Shown: positions 51,228 through 62,694, counted from the stretch's first letter. The stretch is 64,000 bases of DNA from Begonia masoniana (GCA_022432975.1 CM039503.1:53194466-53258465); one strand, 5' to 3'. The notes: generated by a model from the letters alone, not told the origin. Numbers and translations: made by a program.

Positions 51228-51464
51228 TTAAACATCCAAATTTGTAAACTGATCAAGAATTTCATTCTCTTGTTGTTGATTTCTCGTCTTGGCATCGGTC
51301 CAATATTTGATACAAATGAGCGCCTCTACAAGGTCCAGTGCAAGTCTTCCTCTTCGTTTATCATAAACACATCCACCTGCACTAAAAGCAAATTTCGATG
51401 GTACAGTAGAAACATGAGGTGTTAGTAGATCACTTCTTGTATTTATGCGATACAAAATTGTCAT
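51228..51464 (-). pseudogene. hAT transposase C-terminal (dimerisation) remnant
   Basis: The frame reads LLTPHVSTVPSKFAFSAGG, then VYDKRRGRLALDLVEALICI and KYW. This matches the hAT dimerisation motif, whose usual form has VSTV-S-FS-GGRV, then R-L-VEALIC and W. The catalytic part is absent, and no element ends could be tied to it. It lies beside the GAGC-rich flank repeat, which may be part of the same element. Confidence 0.7.
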
Positions 51465-51469
51465 TTTAA

Positions 51470-53450
51470 CTGCTCAAAATTTAAAAGTTCTTCCTCGAAG
51501 GTCATCTCGTTCGTCTTGCTCCACACACTCCAAATCAACTGTCCCCTCAACAAGAAAACACCCCCTCTGCTATTGGCTCCCCCATGGACTCCTCTCCAAG
51601 CTTTCGTAAAACACGGGATGGAATAAGGCATAACCAACACCACTTTGAGTTGATTCATAACTCACAGACACACAGTGCTTAAACCACCTTACTCTGGAAA
51701 ATGAGATGATTAACGTTCTCCTCCTCAAAAATAACATAACAATGATCTAATGATACAACTGCTTAGGGAACCCCACTAACTGAGTCAAATAGATTCCACT
51801 TGGAGGGGCCTTAGACTTCTACTTAACGTTGCTCATATTTTACACTTGTTCATTAACGAAGAGTCATTATAGAAAGAATTCACCTGGAAGTTTCATTGTT
51901 TTGCTAAGGGAGCCACTATGAAAAATCTAGGGGCCTCTATGCCCCTGCATAACCTGTTAGATTATGTTGGTAAGAAGTCGGTGGTTCAATTAAGATCAAG
52001 TTGGAATGGCAGCCAACTGGGACCAAATTTATCTACTGTCTCTATCCATTTCTTCTTATTCTGCTCTCCGCTTGCTATTTGCAGGACCATGTCGACTAGA
52101 TGTTGATCGCAATGCCTCGTACTTTATTTTTCCTTCAATCTACTCCAATTTCTATTGTATTTTGAATTGAGTTTTTCAAATTATTGAGTGATGTTTTCAA
52201 AATTTGTGCACATTTCTGGAATAAGTAGTACGACCCACATTCATTGGCATGTTCCCATTTAAATTACTCTTCAGAATGTATAAAAAAGCTCAGACAACAT
52301 TATGTCAAAGCATAATTATTCACGCAAATGGAAGCAAACTCAACACACATTAGGCTCAATAGTTTTGAGTCCAAACTTGCTCTCAGTGTTATGTCTCTTC
52401 TTCGCAAGGATGTTTTGACATTATTCTTCTAGTTATCACTTATCTGGAAAATAAGAAACCACTATGGGATAAGCTAACAAAGTCTAACAAGTGCTTATAT
52501 TTGGTGGGATTCTACTTTTCCTTCTTCCTCTGGTATTAGCTTTTGGCATTCTGTTCTTCCAACCTATGCTTATGCAGATAATTACTAGACACTATATTGT
52601 AGTCATAAACTTTAGCCCCAGTGGTGTAAAGTCGTAAAATTCACATGTCATGCTCCGTTTTACTTATGTTTCTACATGGATTTGGATTTGTTCTTCACTG
52701 TCTAAGCTACATATATAATCAAATTTCCTATTGTCATTGAAAAATCTCAAAATTTCCACTACTCTTTCTTAATAATCATAGGGGATAATGACATGCCAAC
52801 AATGTTCGGGTGATCGCGTCATTTGGGAAGAATCCATTGATGAAAGACCAAGGGAGAAAGTCCGCTCTAAGTAATTACTTGTCATTCTTCTTTTGCTAAA
52901 TAATCATGTTGGATCGCCAATTTCACTTTTCTTCATTCTTTTGCCTTGCATAAATATATGTTAATTTTATTCGATCATCTATGTTAAACAAGACAGACTA
53001 TCTGGTTTATTTCCATTGAATTATATCAATTAATTTTATGATTTTATAAGCAAACACAAAATATGCTAAAACTATTTATCATCTATGACTTTGTAAAATA
53101 TAGCACAGTTTGCTGTTACGATGGTCTTTAAGGTCATTGTTTTAGAGAAATTAAAAATTTATTGAGTTGAACTATAATTGAAATTAACTTAATCCCGTCA
53201 AAAGATGTTTATTCTATGCAAAAATTCTCATGGCTTGAAATAAAAACTAATAATTTGTTTCTGAGACCAGTTCTCTACTCCGAATGAAGGAAGATGATGA
53301 AGTATATCAATCGTCATCTCGTGAAGTTTGATTGAAAATTAGTTGATCACTAAAAGTTCGTTAGCTGCTTCCTCTCCTTATTTGGCTTTTTACTTTATAG
53401 TGAAAATAATGAAAGAAACTTGCAGTTGAATGTTAAATTTGAAATGCAAT
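51470..53450. other. Interval with no clear gene
   Basis: Reading frames are short and mixed. At about 52790-52870 a segment TCQQCSGDRVIWEESIDERP may be an exon remnant of the zinc-knuckle gene downstream, ending in a donor-like 'ctaag|taatta', but this is uncertain. The 51461-51658 minus frame resembles nothing I know. Confidence 0.4.
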
Positions 53451-53454
53451 GCAG

Positions 53455-54185
53455 AAAGCCAAAAGAAGTGACGCAGCGAGAAAGAAAGCTTCTGACGCTC
53501 TAAAAGCATTCTTTAATGACCCGGAAAATCGAAAGCTGAGGAGTATAGCCAAGAAAGGTCAGGCTTTTCTCTTTTATGCAGTTTTCCTAGTTGGAGAATG
53601 ACCTTCTTTTCTTTTCTTTCTTAGGTTCAACACTCTAGCTCATAATATATTGGTGCGCTTGATGTTTCGATGTCTTTGAAACTCAATCTTGAACATCTCT
53701 GCAAGAAAAAACCATCTTTAGTTTATGATTGTAGTGTCGGAATTGTTTATGTTGAAGGTGTTGAAGACACTACTGTTCAGAACTTGGCTTGGTCAGCCGG
53801 AAGTTCAAATGTCCGGCATGTAGCAAAAAGGGCCATAATATGAGAACTTGTAAGAAGTTGAAGACGATAGAGGAAAAGCTCGAATTTAGGAAGGATAAGC
53901 ATAGCAGTGAATGTGGGGGAAGTGCTCACAACAGAAGGACTTGCCCGGTTTGGTATCTAAATCTAAATCTAAATCTAAACTAAGCAATCAAAATGGTAAG
54001 GCGAAGCTTTGTAGCTGACGCGATGACGATAAACTTATCGAAATGGACGGGAAAACTATCGTTTTGAAGTCCGATAGAAGGAAATAAACTTGTGGGTTTT
54101 GTGGAGAGGACAGTCATAATGTAAGGACATTATCTGATCGGAAAAATGAATTACTTGCAGATCAATCAACCAATCGATGAACTAT
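53455..54185 (+). pseudogene. CCHC zinc-knuckle gene fragment
   Basis: Exon 53455-53557 (AARKKASDALKAFFNDPENR) is bounded by a normal acceptor and the donor at 53558. It joins in frame to an exon at 53781 that reads a good knuckle, CPACSKKGHNMRTC, then a damaged second knuckle (first Cys lost, ECGGSAHNRRTC) and a stop at 53983. A third knuckle relic at about 54085-54183 has lost its GH and last Cys (CGFCGEDSHNVRTLS). The A/K-rich helix followed by knuckles resembles plant nucleic-acid-binding proteins of unknown role. The 5' part is not identified. Confidence 0.6.
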
Positions 54186-54259
54186 GAAATTTTTTGTACG
54201 AAATGCTTTTCGAAAAAAAAGTGTTGAAAAGTTCTTCATTTTCTTCTTTCTCGCAAAGA

Positions 54260-54640
54260 GTTAATTAGTAATCATGGCGGTTTATATCAATACGCAACCA
54301 AGCAGACAAATTAATATTATGCTTTGAAATTTATGACATGAATTATAGCTCGTGCAAGTTGGTTAGAAAATATTATGGGTTCGTGGTTTATTTTTCTTTT
54401 GACGTAAAATTTTTTTAATTCTATATTTTAAATTTACCTTTAGTAATGATAATTACATGTTATTCATTAATTAGTGTGTAAATCAAGATAAATTATAAAT
54501 AGTCAAATTAAATCATCAACCGATTATTATTGTATCAGGAAGTAAGATTACATTGTAAAATTAGTAGGTAAACCTAACATTATTATTTACTTAATTAAGT
54601 TAATTTATTACATAATAAATCGTGTAATATTTAATTTTAG
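54260..54640 (+). repeat. Locally repeated ~300-bp AT-rich segment (copy 3)
   Basis: Follows the zinc-knuckle pseudogene as copy 1 does at 48640. It has the same 'aagttggttagaaaatatta' and 'tttttcttttgacgt' blocks. Confidence 0.65.
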
Positions 54641-54861
54641 TAAATTCAAATCATCTTAAGTTATGCAAAATATTTTTAATGAAATTAAAACCCTTGTAAC
54701 AATATTCACAAAATAAATAAGTTGATATTATTTGACTTCTTCCTTGAAGTAGTGACTTTTATTGCGTTGACTAGGGATGAGCAAGAACCGACCAGAACTG
54801 AGAATTAGACTAAAACCGAGTTATTTGGTCTGGTTCTGGTCGGTTCTGATAAAAAAATAAA

Positions 54862-55709
54862 GGGTAATTATCGATTTGAACCATGTACTATACATGTTTT
54901 TTTCAATTCGCCCTCTATACTAAAAAAACGGGCAAACCGAACCCTATACTTTGATTCTGTTATCAGTTTTGACCTTCTATCAATAATTTCATTAAACTCT
55001 GATTGAAAAAACTCTCAAACGATCTTGAATTCAGTTGAAATTTTTACCACATATTTACTACTTAATGAGAAGATAATCTGGAAACTTTTGTAATTTTTTA
55101 ACACATGTACGATTTATTGTAATTTTATTTTAGTATTTTATAAAAATATTATAATAAATCATAACAATTTTAGAAAATCACGAAAAGTTTTTTATTATCT
55201 ACCCATGATAGTTTGAAAATGTAGAAAAGATTTCAAATAAATCAAATATCGTTTGATTTTTTTTTTAAAATTAATTTATAAAGTAAATAAGAAATTGATA
55301 TTAATTTAAACAAATATCAAAAGATATTGGATTTATTTGAAACTTTTTTCACATGTTCACCACATTATGGGTAGATAATAAAAAAAGTTTCGTAATTTTT
55401 TAAAACTTGTATGATTTATTATAATATTTTTATAAAATACCAAAATAAAATTACAATAAATCGTACATGTGTTAAAAATCACGAAAATTTTCAGATTATC
55501 TTCTCATTAACTAGTGAACATGTGGTAAAAATTTCAACTGAATCCAAGATTGTTTGATAGTTTTTTCAATGAGAGTTTAATGAAATTTTTGAAAGAATGT
55601 TAAAACTGATAACAAAATCAAAGTACAGGTTTCGGTTTGTCGGTTTTTTTAGTACAGAGAGCGAATTGAAAAAACGTGTATTGTACAGGGTTCAAATCGA
55701 TAATTACCC
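54862..55709. mobile_element. Mutator-like foldback (MITE-type) element, 848 bp
   Basis: Long terminal inverted repeats start GGGTAATTATCGATTTGAACC on the left and end with the reverse complement on the right. The inverted similarity extends roughly 380 bp inward, so nearly the whole element could fold into one hairpin. It is flanked by a perfect 9-bp duplication, AAAAATAAA (54853-54861 and 55710-55718). Long TIRs with a 9-bp duplication indicate the Mutator superfamily. There is no coding sequence. A fragment of the same family is at about 24290-24440. Confidence 0.87.
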
Positions 55710-55829
55710 AAAAATAAATGATTTTGGCTCTGTAACATAATCAAAATTTTTGGTTTGGTTCTTAGTTTTGATGACAAAATGTAGGAATATCGAACCGGAC
55801 CATTAAGTTACGTAACCCTCAAGCTAAAA

Positions 55830-56040
55830 CTTCGAATTCTCACCTTCGACGGACGCCTTTTTTCCCTTCTCTTTCTCTTCACTCTCGACTTCGACAGACG
55901 CCTCTTCTTCTCTTCTCTCTCGCCGTCGCCGCTGGGTCCTCGACTTGGACAGACGCCTCTCGATTATTCTACACACTACCGTCGCACTCTCTCTTCGACC
56001 CCCTTTTCCTTTGTCAGCCTGTGAAGGACGAAGTCGAAGG
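55830..56040 (+). other. Gene-like pyrimidine-rich block with splice donor
   Basis: Three diverged direct repeats of 'cgacttcgacagacgcctc' (about 55843, 55890, 55944) lie in a C/T-rich region that ends with CGAAG|GTAAGC at about 56039. It looks like a captured promoter and 5'UTR exon. The minus-strand frame of 94 codons here (R/E-rich) is not gene-like. No downstream coding exon is evident inside the element. Confidence 0.4.
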
Positions 56041-57116
56041 TAAGCTCTCTGCTCTTTCAGTTTCTCTATTTTAGCTTCATCGAGTTTCGGCGAGTTAAGC
56101 CGATTCACTTTTGCAACTGAAAATTCCTCTCTCTTGTCTTTTTCTCCTTGTTTACTTCCCCCTCTGTTATTTTGCCTCTTATGTTTGTCAGTTTATGTTG
56201 CGAACTGAGTCTGATGGAAATTTATTCTTGATTTCAGGATCTTTAGCTAAGTTCATCTTTAATTAAAAATTTTTAGCCTACTTTTTATTTAAAGCCATGA
56301 ACTTTTATTGAAGTTATTCTTGCTGTTAATTCAGTTTTAGGGCTATTTTTTGTACTCGACTGCTCAGACAAGGTTCTATCAACATTGTTGTTGGAGTGCT
56401 GTGAATTTTATACATTTTTTGTGCAATTAGAATGTGTGTTTACCAGTTTTGAACCTGAAGGATTTCGATGGCTGTGGCTGCTGTTGCTATTGATAGTGTT
56501 GAATTTTATACAGATTATCTGCTGTTGCTATCCTGTTCATCCACTGGAACTTTTTTTTTTTTTTCGGAACATCTAAGTTTTTGGAACTTTATTGTTTTCT
56601 ACTTCAATACTTAATAGTGAAAAACCGGTTCTGCTTTTAGTTTAGTGCTGATTTTTTTCTCCTATAAATGGGACAAAAATTAAAACAAAAACCCAGATTT
56701 AGAGCAGAACCGGTTCTGCTTTTAGTTTAGTACTGATGTTCTCACTAAAAAAAATAGTGGTTCTGCTTTAAATTTTTTTTTTTTTTTAATACTGATCAAA
56801 CTTGGGAGGACCAGAACCGAGACCAGATTTCTGGTCTGGTTTTGGGAAATGTTTTTGGCTTATTGGTGCAAAAATTTGAAAATCGAATTTTAGTGGTGGA
56901 GTTCTGATCTCTCCAAAACCCGAATCGAACCGGACCATGCTCACTCCTAACGTTAACTTACGAAAGTTCGACACGTCGTATTAGGCAGTTGTAGGTTTAA
57001 AAAACAGCGTAGTTAATACTCGTGTGTGCAGCTGAAAGAATCTCATATTCCACGTATTTAGTGGACCCCTGACTCTCTGGATCTCCCCCCTCTGCAGACC
57101 TCCCAAATCCACGGCC

Positions 57117-59918
57117 ATGCCTATGCAGACGAGAGTAGGGTTTGCAAAAATACTGTTTTATGTTGGAGCAGGTTCAGTTTTCTGTATCTTTTTTATTAGA
57201 TTTTGTTAGTGAATTGTGTAATCACTAGTTTTGCTGATTGTTATACCCTTTTTTTTTGTTTGTTTAGCTTATAGTGGCGCAATGCTGTTTAAGAATACAA
57301 AGTTTTCAGACTTGCTCGGAAAACTTCAGGTACTTTTGACTCTGATTTAGTTATTTGTGGTTTGATGAATTTAGCTCGGTTTTCTTTTCGCTCTATTTTG
57401 ATTAGTGTCGTTTCAGAAATAGTAAATTTTGGAACAACTAATTAATCAGTTTTCATATTCATGTGAGGTCTAAAATTAACAAATTAGCAGATTTCAAGAG
57501 CTCCCTTCAAATTGGATGCCTGGATAGTTAATAAGTCCATTGATGGTTCTCGTGCTGTTTGGAAAAATAAGGAAAACCATAAAAAAAATTTCCTGTTCAG
57601 AGCTTGATATGTTCATGATCGCCAGAAATCTAACTTTTTGAAAAAAATTTCATTTATTTGATCGGGACTCTAAATAGTAAGTTATAATTATATAAAATAT
57701 AAGTTGGAAGGTTAACCTCATTCAAATCAGAGTTCATTTATGAGATAAGATTTAGGCTCATATAATGGGTTTGGACGTCGTTGTAGATATATGGTCATAC
57801 ATTTGTACAATGTAAGGTGAAAAACTAAGCTAACCAACTTATCTTGTGTATTCATGATTACTAAAAAGACAATCTCATGACATGAGACTATATAATGTAT
57901 CATGTTTTTATTTTTCTGTGATTACAGACACTAGTGGAGGAATTGGAGAAGTCCAAAGAGCAATCAAGGGGTGATTCTGATTTCTCTGATGTTGTTGCAG
58001 CTGCAGCTCAAGCACTGACCAAATATAATGCAGTAGTTTTTGCACAGGTTCGTCGCTTAGCCATGAAGGTTCGACAACCAGGATATAATTGTCAGATCAC
58101 TGTTCGTAATGAAAATTCTGGACACAGTGGTATTTTCAATCAATCTTATGCTTAAATTTACATTGATGTGGATTAGATTTTCTCGACTTAGGGTCTTTGT
58201 TATTGCAAAATATAAGGTGTATTCTTTATTGTGAAAATCGTCTTATTTGCTAAAATTGATTAATTTATATAATTAATCTCAGGTAATATGACATCCCTCA
58301 TAATTCCAGCGGCTACCTTGGGTGCTATGGGTTGCGGATACTTGTGGTGCAAGGTACATATGAACCAAAAAGAACTTAATATGATGAAATTGAAGAGTTA
58401 AATATTTTCTACATCTAATCTTTTTCTCCAGATTTTTAAAATTTTTTTCTTACTACTTCAAGTGTTTTGGCAAAGTCTAAATTTCAAACATATATTATTC
58501 AAACATATATTATTCATACATTTGTTTTTCTTGTCAGAAACTTTGCGTGTAATTCTTGACTTGAATGACACTTTTTGTCATACATTTTATTTCTGCATGT
58601 TAGGGCTTTTCGTTCTCCGATCTTATGTGTGTGACAAAGCAAAATATGGCCAATGCTGTCTCAAATTTGACCAAATATCTAGAGCATGTGACAGAAGCTC
58701 TTGCTGTAAGTTTGTTCAACCCATGACTATAACAATAGCAAATGAAAACGTTTTTCATTGAATAAGACACAGTATTAGCATAATCTTTATAACCCTAGCG
58801 GAATTCAAGGGGCTCTCAAGTTGCATTTAGCATCTCTTTTTCTATGGATGAGTTATATGCAGGCAAACTTTTTTATTTAACAAATTTTGATAGCAGGGGT
58901 GGAAGTATAGTTTTTAATATGTTTTGAAATTTTATTTTTCTTTTCAAATTTTTGTTCTACTCAGATGGACAAATGCTCATTTTATAAAATTAAGCACTTA
59001 TTTTTATATGGTCAATTTCATAAGGAGAATGTAGATATAATTTTAGTATATTATCAATTCTTCTCATTGGCAGGCAACAAAGAGACATCTTAAGCAACAG
59101 ATTGAGAACTTAGATGATAAGATGTTGAAGCAAAATGAGCATGTATGTCATTTAATGTAGACACAACTCGCTAATCATTTTCTGCTGAATGTTGTATACA
59201 TGATACGATCTTATGACTTGTAAAACAGGTTGCTGAAGTTCAAAAATCTCTTTATGATATTGGCTTTGATTTACGTCAATTGCAAAACATAATATCTAGT
59301 TTGGTAAGTTTTGCTTGATTAAATTTTTCAAAATTTATTTTACTTTTTGTTTTGTAAATTTGTGGGTTTCAGAAATAAGTAAGAACATATTTGCTCATGT
59401 TTAAAGTTTCATTGTACAGATATTTTATGACGACAATATTTTACAATTAGATTTGAGTATATTGTTTTGTGCTCTCTTATTTATAATTGATCATAAATTT
59501 TTATTCTTTTTTTTTTATTTCAGCATGAGAAAATATCTTCAATGGAATATAAGCAGGTGAAAAACTTTCTAAAACATACTATTTTTCATCAATTTGATTT
59601 ATTGAGTGAGAAGATAAAGTTAGAATTGGGAAGTACAATTTGATTTAACGAGTGAGAAGATAAAAGTTGGAATTGGGAAGTACAAAACTTTACCCCACTA
59701 AAAAGCGCATTCCATGATGTAGTTTAAGGAATGCATTTCTTTGTTCTATTTTATCACTTGTAGTATGTTGTTAGTTGGCTCTTGAAGTAAATACCAATGC
59801 TATCATTTTTTGACAGGAACTTGCAAATGTTGATCTAATGTACTTGCGTAATTTTGCTGATGGAAAGAAAGGGAAAACACCTGAAGTTTTAAAAGTTGGA
59901 CAACTCGAGGCAAAATAG
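57117..59918 (+). CDS. DUF1664 family protein (copy B), 9 exons, 256 codons
   Basis: Exons: 57117-57171, 57268-57329, 57928-58129, 58283-58353, 58604-58705, 59074-59142, 59229-59303, 59524-59556 and 59817-59918; all junctions are GT-AG and in phase. The order of landmarks is that of plant DUF1664 proteins: an N-terminal hydrophobic helix (MPMQTRVGFAKILFYVGA), LLGKLQTLVEELEKS, VRRLAMKVRQ, the hydrophobic IIPAATLGAMGCGYLW, then GFSFSDLMCVTKQNMANAVS, NLTKYLEHVTEALA, and a C-terminal coiled-coil region. The function of the family is not established; it was once labelled bZIP because of the coiled coil. It is somewhat shorter than usual (about 300), lacking the segment after KMLKQNEH that copy A partly keeps, and has an insertion AQALTKYNAVVFAQ in exon 3. 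It reads open, but expression is unproven. Confidence 0.85.
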
Positions 59919-60633
59919 ATCTGATTTTGTTATTTGTTGGCATATACATGAAGTTCTTCACCTATAAGTTTATCTAAAGTTTCTGATTTTGTTATTCTGT
60001 AATCGATGGACATGACATTAGTTATAGGTCGGCTAGTTGGTTAGAAAAATATTACGGTTTTTTGGTTTTTTTTTTTTTTTTGACATTAAATTTTTAAACT
60101 CTACAATTTAAACTTATCTTTGCTATGACAATTACATGTTACTTATTATTCGACTTGTCAATTAAGATGAGTCATAAATAGTTAAATCAAATTATCAATT
60201 GTATCAATAAATGATTATCAGATCAGATTGTCAATTAAGATGAGTCATAAATAGTTAAATCAAATTATTATTTGTATCAATAAATTATTATCACATCAGA
60301 AAGTAAAATAATTACAGTATAAAATTAATAGGTAAATCTAATATTACTTTTTACTTAATTAAGCTAGTTTATTACATAATAACTAATCTAATATTTATTA
60401 ATATTTGATTTTAGTAAATTCAATTATCTTAAGTAGAGATTACAAACGAGTGGGTCGAGTCGAATCAGAAGTAGTCTGGCTCACCGAGCTTAACGAGTTA
60501 AAGAGCTAAACTTAACGAGACAACGTGAAAGAATTTGAAGCCATGTCAATTCGCGAGCCACGAGTTAAACGAGCGAGCTGAGCCGACTCAACGAGCCTAA
60601 AGAGCCTTAATGAGTCGAGCCTAACGAACAGAG

Positions 60634-60660
<27 letters not shown>
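59170..60660 (+). repeat. Segmental duplicate of 49370-50690
   Basis: From exon 7 of the DUF1664 gene to the (AT)n, the two segments align in order: exons 7-9, the ~300-bp AT-rich segment, the GAGC-rich flank repeat and (AT)n. In this copy about 70 bp ('gattgtcaattaagatgag' and following) is additionally duplicated at 60220-60290. Confidence 0.85.
60435..60659 (+). repeat. GAGC-rich flank repeat copy 2 and short (AT)n
   Basis: Matches 50510-50687 with scattered changes and ends 'ctaacgaacagagta', then (AT)13. Immediately after 60659 the sequence becomes caulimovirid-derived. Confidence 0.8.
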
Positions 60661-60662
<2 letters not shown>

Positions 60663-60664
<2 letters not shown>

Positions 60665-61064
60665 AGTAGATACTTCTTCCAAAGACAAAGAGGTCATTAT
60701 CGAATCCGCCATTCATAAACAACTGAATTATACAAATATAAATCTCAACACAGTTGGCAACCAACTTCAAAGAATTGAGAAACAATAGGATGAAAATTGT
60801 TTCCCAATTGATTAGAAAACTGTCATATTGATCTAAGACATCAATAGACGAAGTGTAATTTGGAATATAGTACTCCCAGTACCATTTTGGAAAGAACATA
60901 AATGTTTGTTCTTTTTGAAGATAAGAGTAAAATTGCTCTTTGATGATTTGGAAAGGATTCCCAGCATGCTGGTGATGAATCCATTTTCGAAATAAAGAAT
61001 TGGAAGGCTTTTGGTACTCTTCATTAACAATATCCCTAATTAAAGATCCTGGAGAGAAATCCAT
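60663..61064 (-). CDS. Start of the caulimovirid ORF after the movement protein (truncated)
   Basis: The ATG overlaps the stop of the movement-protein ORF (TAATG), a coupling common in caulimovirids. The 133-codon frame is rich in aromatic residues (for example FPKWYWEYYIPNY) and may be the start of the coat or capsid-polyprotein ORF; I cannot identify a zinc finger. It stops near the (AT)n boundary, so the rest of the ORF is missing. Confidence 0.55.
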
Positions 61065-62122
61065 TAGAGATTAAATTGCATTTCCGATGCAGTTGGAGAA
61101 TCATCCTTTTTGTTGTCCGCTTGACCAAATGTAGGATGTTTGTAAACTCCATGAGGAATTTGTTCTTGGGAAACCTGAAGCTCTTCAATGTTGAGAGATT
61201 GAGGTAATTGGGAAGAACCAGAAACTGAATGCCTGGAACTAGAATTCTCGATTGGTTTGAAAGGAGAGAAACTAGATCTATTTGACATACTCCTCGATAA
61301 AGAAATTCTTTTGGAAATTTCAGGAGTAAATTGGATTTGAATTTCGCCATCCTCTGTCTGAATGATTTGATCAATTTGAGAATTAATACTTGATCTTGGA
61401 AGTATGGCTTGAGGAATTGTCCATGTTGTTGGAAAGGTAACTTCTTCCCAGTCTATGAGACGAGGAATAGCTATGTTTGTAGATAATAGATTACTTTCGA
61501 AAACCATGGTTTTGCCAGGAATTTCTCGAATGATGGCATTTGGACACAACGTATTCATTAATTTGTAATTAATACGGTATATGACCGCAATAGTTTCTGA
61601 TCCGGGAAGGAAATCATAACCATGAGTTTGAATGTTCAAGGTGATTGCCTCAAACAGATTGGGATCTGTCAAAGACAGATTGAGATTTGGATATACATTG
61701 AAGTAGATTGGACCATGACATAAACTGGTTTGAATAACTCCCATAAGAGAGTTTTTCCAATTTTGATTTCTAGCATCCCGTAGATTAGCTAGAATACTGG
61801 CATTTAAACCTGGAAGAGTTAAAGGTTTAAAAGCAATTTGAATTAATCCGATGTGGATATATTTGAACTTTTTGAAATATTTGTGGATATCTTTTAAACT
61901 TAGAAGTTTAAGAGTTTTGTCATTGGAATCTAAACAAATAGTTTGTTCAGAGATTTTGATAGCATTTTTGAAAAGGAATTCAAAAGTTCCTATTTTGTAG
62001 ATTTCTTTGGTTTCTATTACAGGAATAGACCATTGATTTAGTAAAGAGTTTTGAGAAATCTCTACGATTTGTTCATTCTTAGTAGCATTTGAAGAGGTAT
62101 TTGAAATATCAGAAAAATTCAT
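61064..62122 (-). CDS. Caulimovirid movement protein (30K superfamily)
   Basis: Uninterrupted frame of 352 codons starting at ATG 62122. Landmarks of caulimovirid movement proteins are present: a beta-rich core with YIHIGLIQIAFKPLTLPGLN (about residues 93-112), the region SLMGVIQTSLCHGPIYFNVY, then HGYDFLPGSETIAVIYRINY (about 189-208), and a variable polar C-terminus rich in S, E and Q. Proteins of this group form tubules through plasmodesmata for cell-to-cell transport. It lies about 560 bases downstream of the primer site with a long, upstream-AUG-containing leader, as in the family. The intact frame is notable beside otherwise broken ORFs. Distinction from a virus-derived plant gene is not possible here. 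Confidence 0.82.
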   Translation of the reverse strand: MNFSDISNTSSNATKNEQIVEISQNSLLNQWSIPVIETKEIYKIGTFEFLFKNAIKISEQTICLDSNDKTLKLLSLKDIHKYFKKFKYIHIGLIQIAFKPLTLPGLNASILANLRDARNQNWKNSLMGVIQTSLCHGPIYFNVYPNLNLSLTDPNLFEAITLNIQTHGYDFLPGSETIAVIYRINYKLMNTLCPNAIIREIPGKTMVFESNLLSTNIAIPRLIDWEEVTFPTTWTIPQAILPRSSINSQIDQIIQTEDGEIQIQFTPEISKRISLSRSMSNRSSFSPFKPIENSSSRHSVSGSSQLPQSLNIEELQVSQEQIPHGVYKHPTFGQADNKKDDSPTASEMQFNL

Positions 62123-62680
62123 TTTTAGAAATAAGTTAATTCATTTGTGAAAAAAGCAAATCTTTTCTAAGCTCAATCTTAGAATTGTAATTTGAAATGA
62201 TATAATATACCTTATTGATGATCACTTTGTCTCGTATTGATTTATTGAAATATCTTATTGAATTATCAATAACTCCTTATTGTTTCATTACTTCTCCTTA
62301 TGTAAGCTGTGAATTACCCATATCAAAACAATCAATTTCTTTCCATAATACTTTAGAATCAATCCTCAATTATCTCGTAAATGGGTGCAAAAGCCTAAAC
62401 GCCAAACCACGGCTAAAGCGGCAACAACCCCGACGAGAATCCAGAAGATAAAGTCTAAAGTATCATAAAAATTTAGTTTTGATATTGCACACAGACTGTC
62501 ATAAGAATAGATAAAGAAAACGTATTGGAGATATTAACGCATCATATTGATAAATCAACTCATCTTATTGAGAAAAATAAATCATCTTATTGGTTATTAT
62601 TCATATCAAATTAAACTAATAAGATTATGCCTAGAACTGATTACTTAGTTCATAAATGAACTAACAAAGTTCTAGCCTGC

Positions 62681-62694
62681 TGGCTCTGATACCA
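62681..62694 (-). other. Met-tRNA primer-binding site of the pararetrovirus
   Basis: The minus strand reads TGGTATCAGAGCCA, the complement of the 3' end of plant initiator Met-tRNA, which primes minus-strand DNA synthesis in caulimovirids. It lies about 200 bases downstream of the TATA box, inside the leader. There are no LTRs on either side, which separates it from an LTR retrotransposon. Confidence 0.9.

Larger units (their letters stand above)
54772..56949. mobile_element. Non-autonomous hAT-type element (2.2 kb)
   Basis: The terminal inverted repeats are TAGGGATGAGCA (54772) and, reversed, TAGGAGTGAGCA (56949), 10 of 12 matching and of the TAGGG(G/A)TG form usual in plant hAT elements. 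The 8-bp flanks are GCGTTGAC (54764-54771) and ACGTTAAC (56950-56957), 6 of 8 matching, as expected for an old 8-bp duplication. Subterminal 'ccagaaccgag' and 'ggtctggtt' words recur at both ends. There is no transposase. Inside are a nested foldback element and a gene-like GC-rich block with a splice donor (55830-56040). The element sits directly upstream of DUF1664 copy B. Confidence 0.7.

Noticed and set aside
51461..51658. LINE or hAT protein fragment on the minus strand
   Set aside because: No motif of either family could be found, although it adjoins the hAT remnant.
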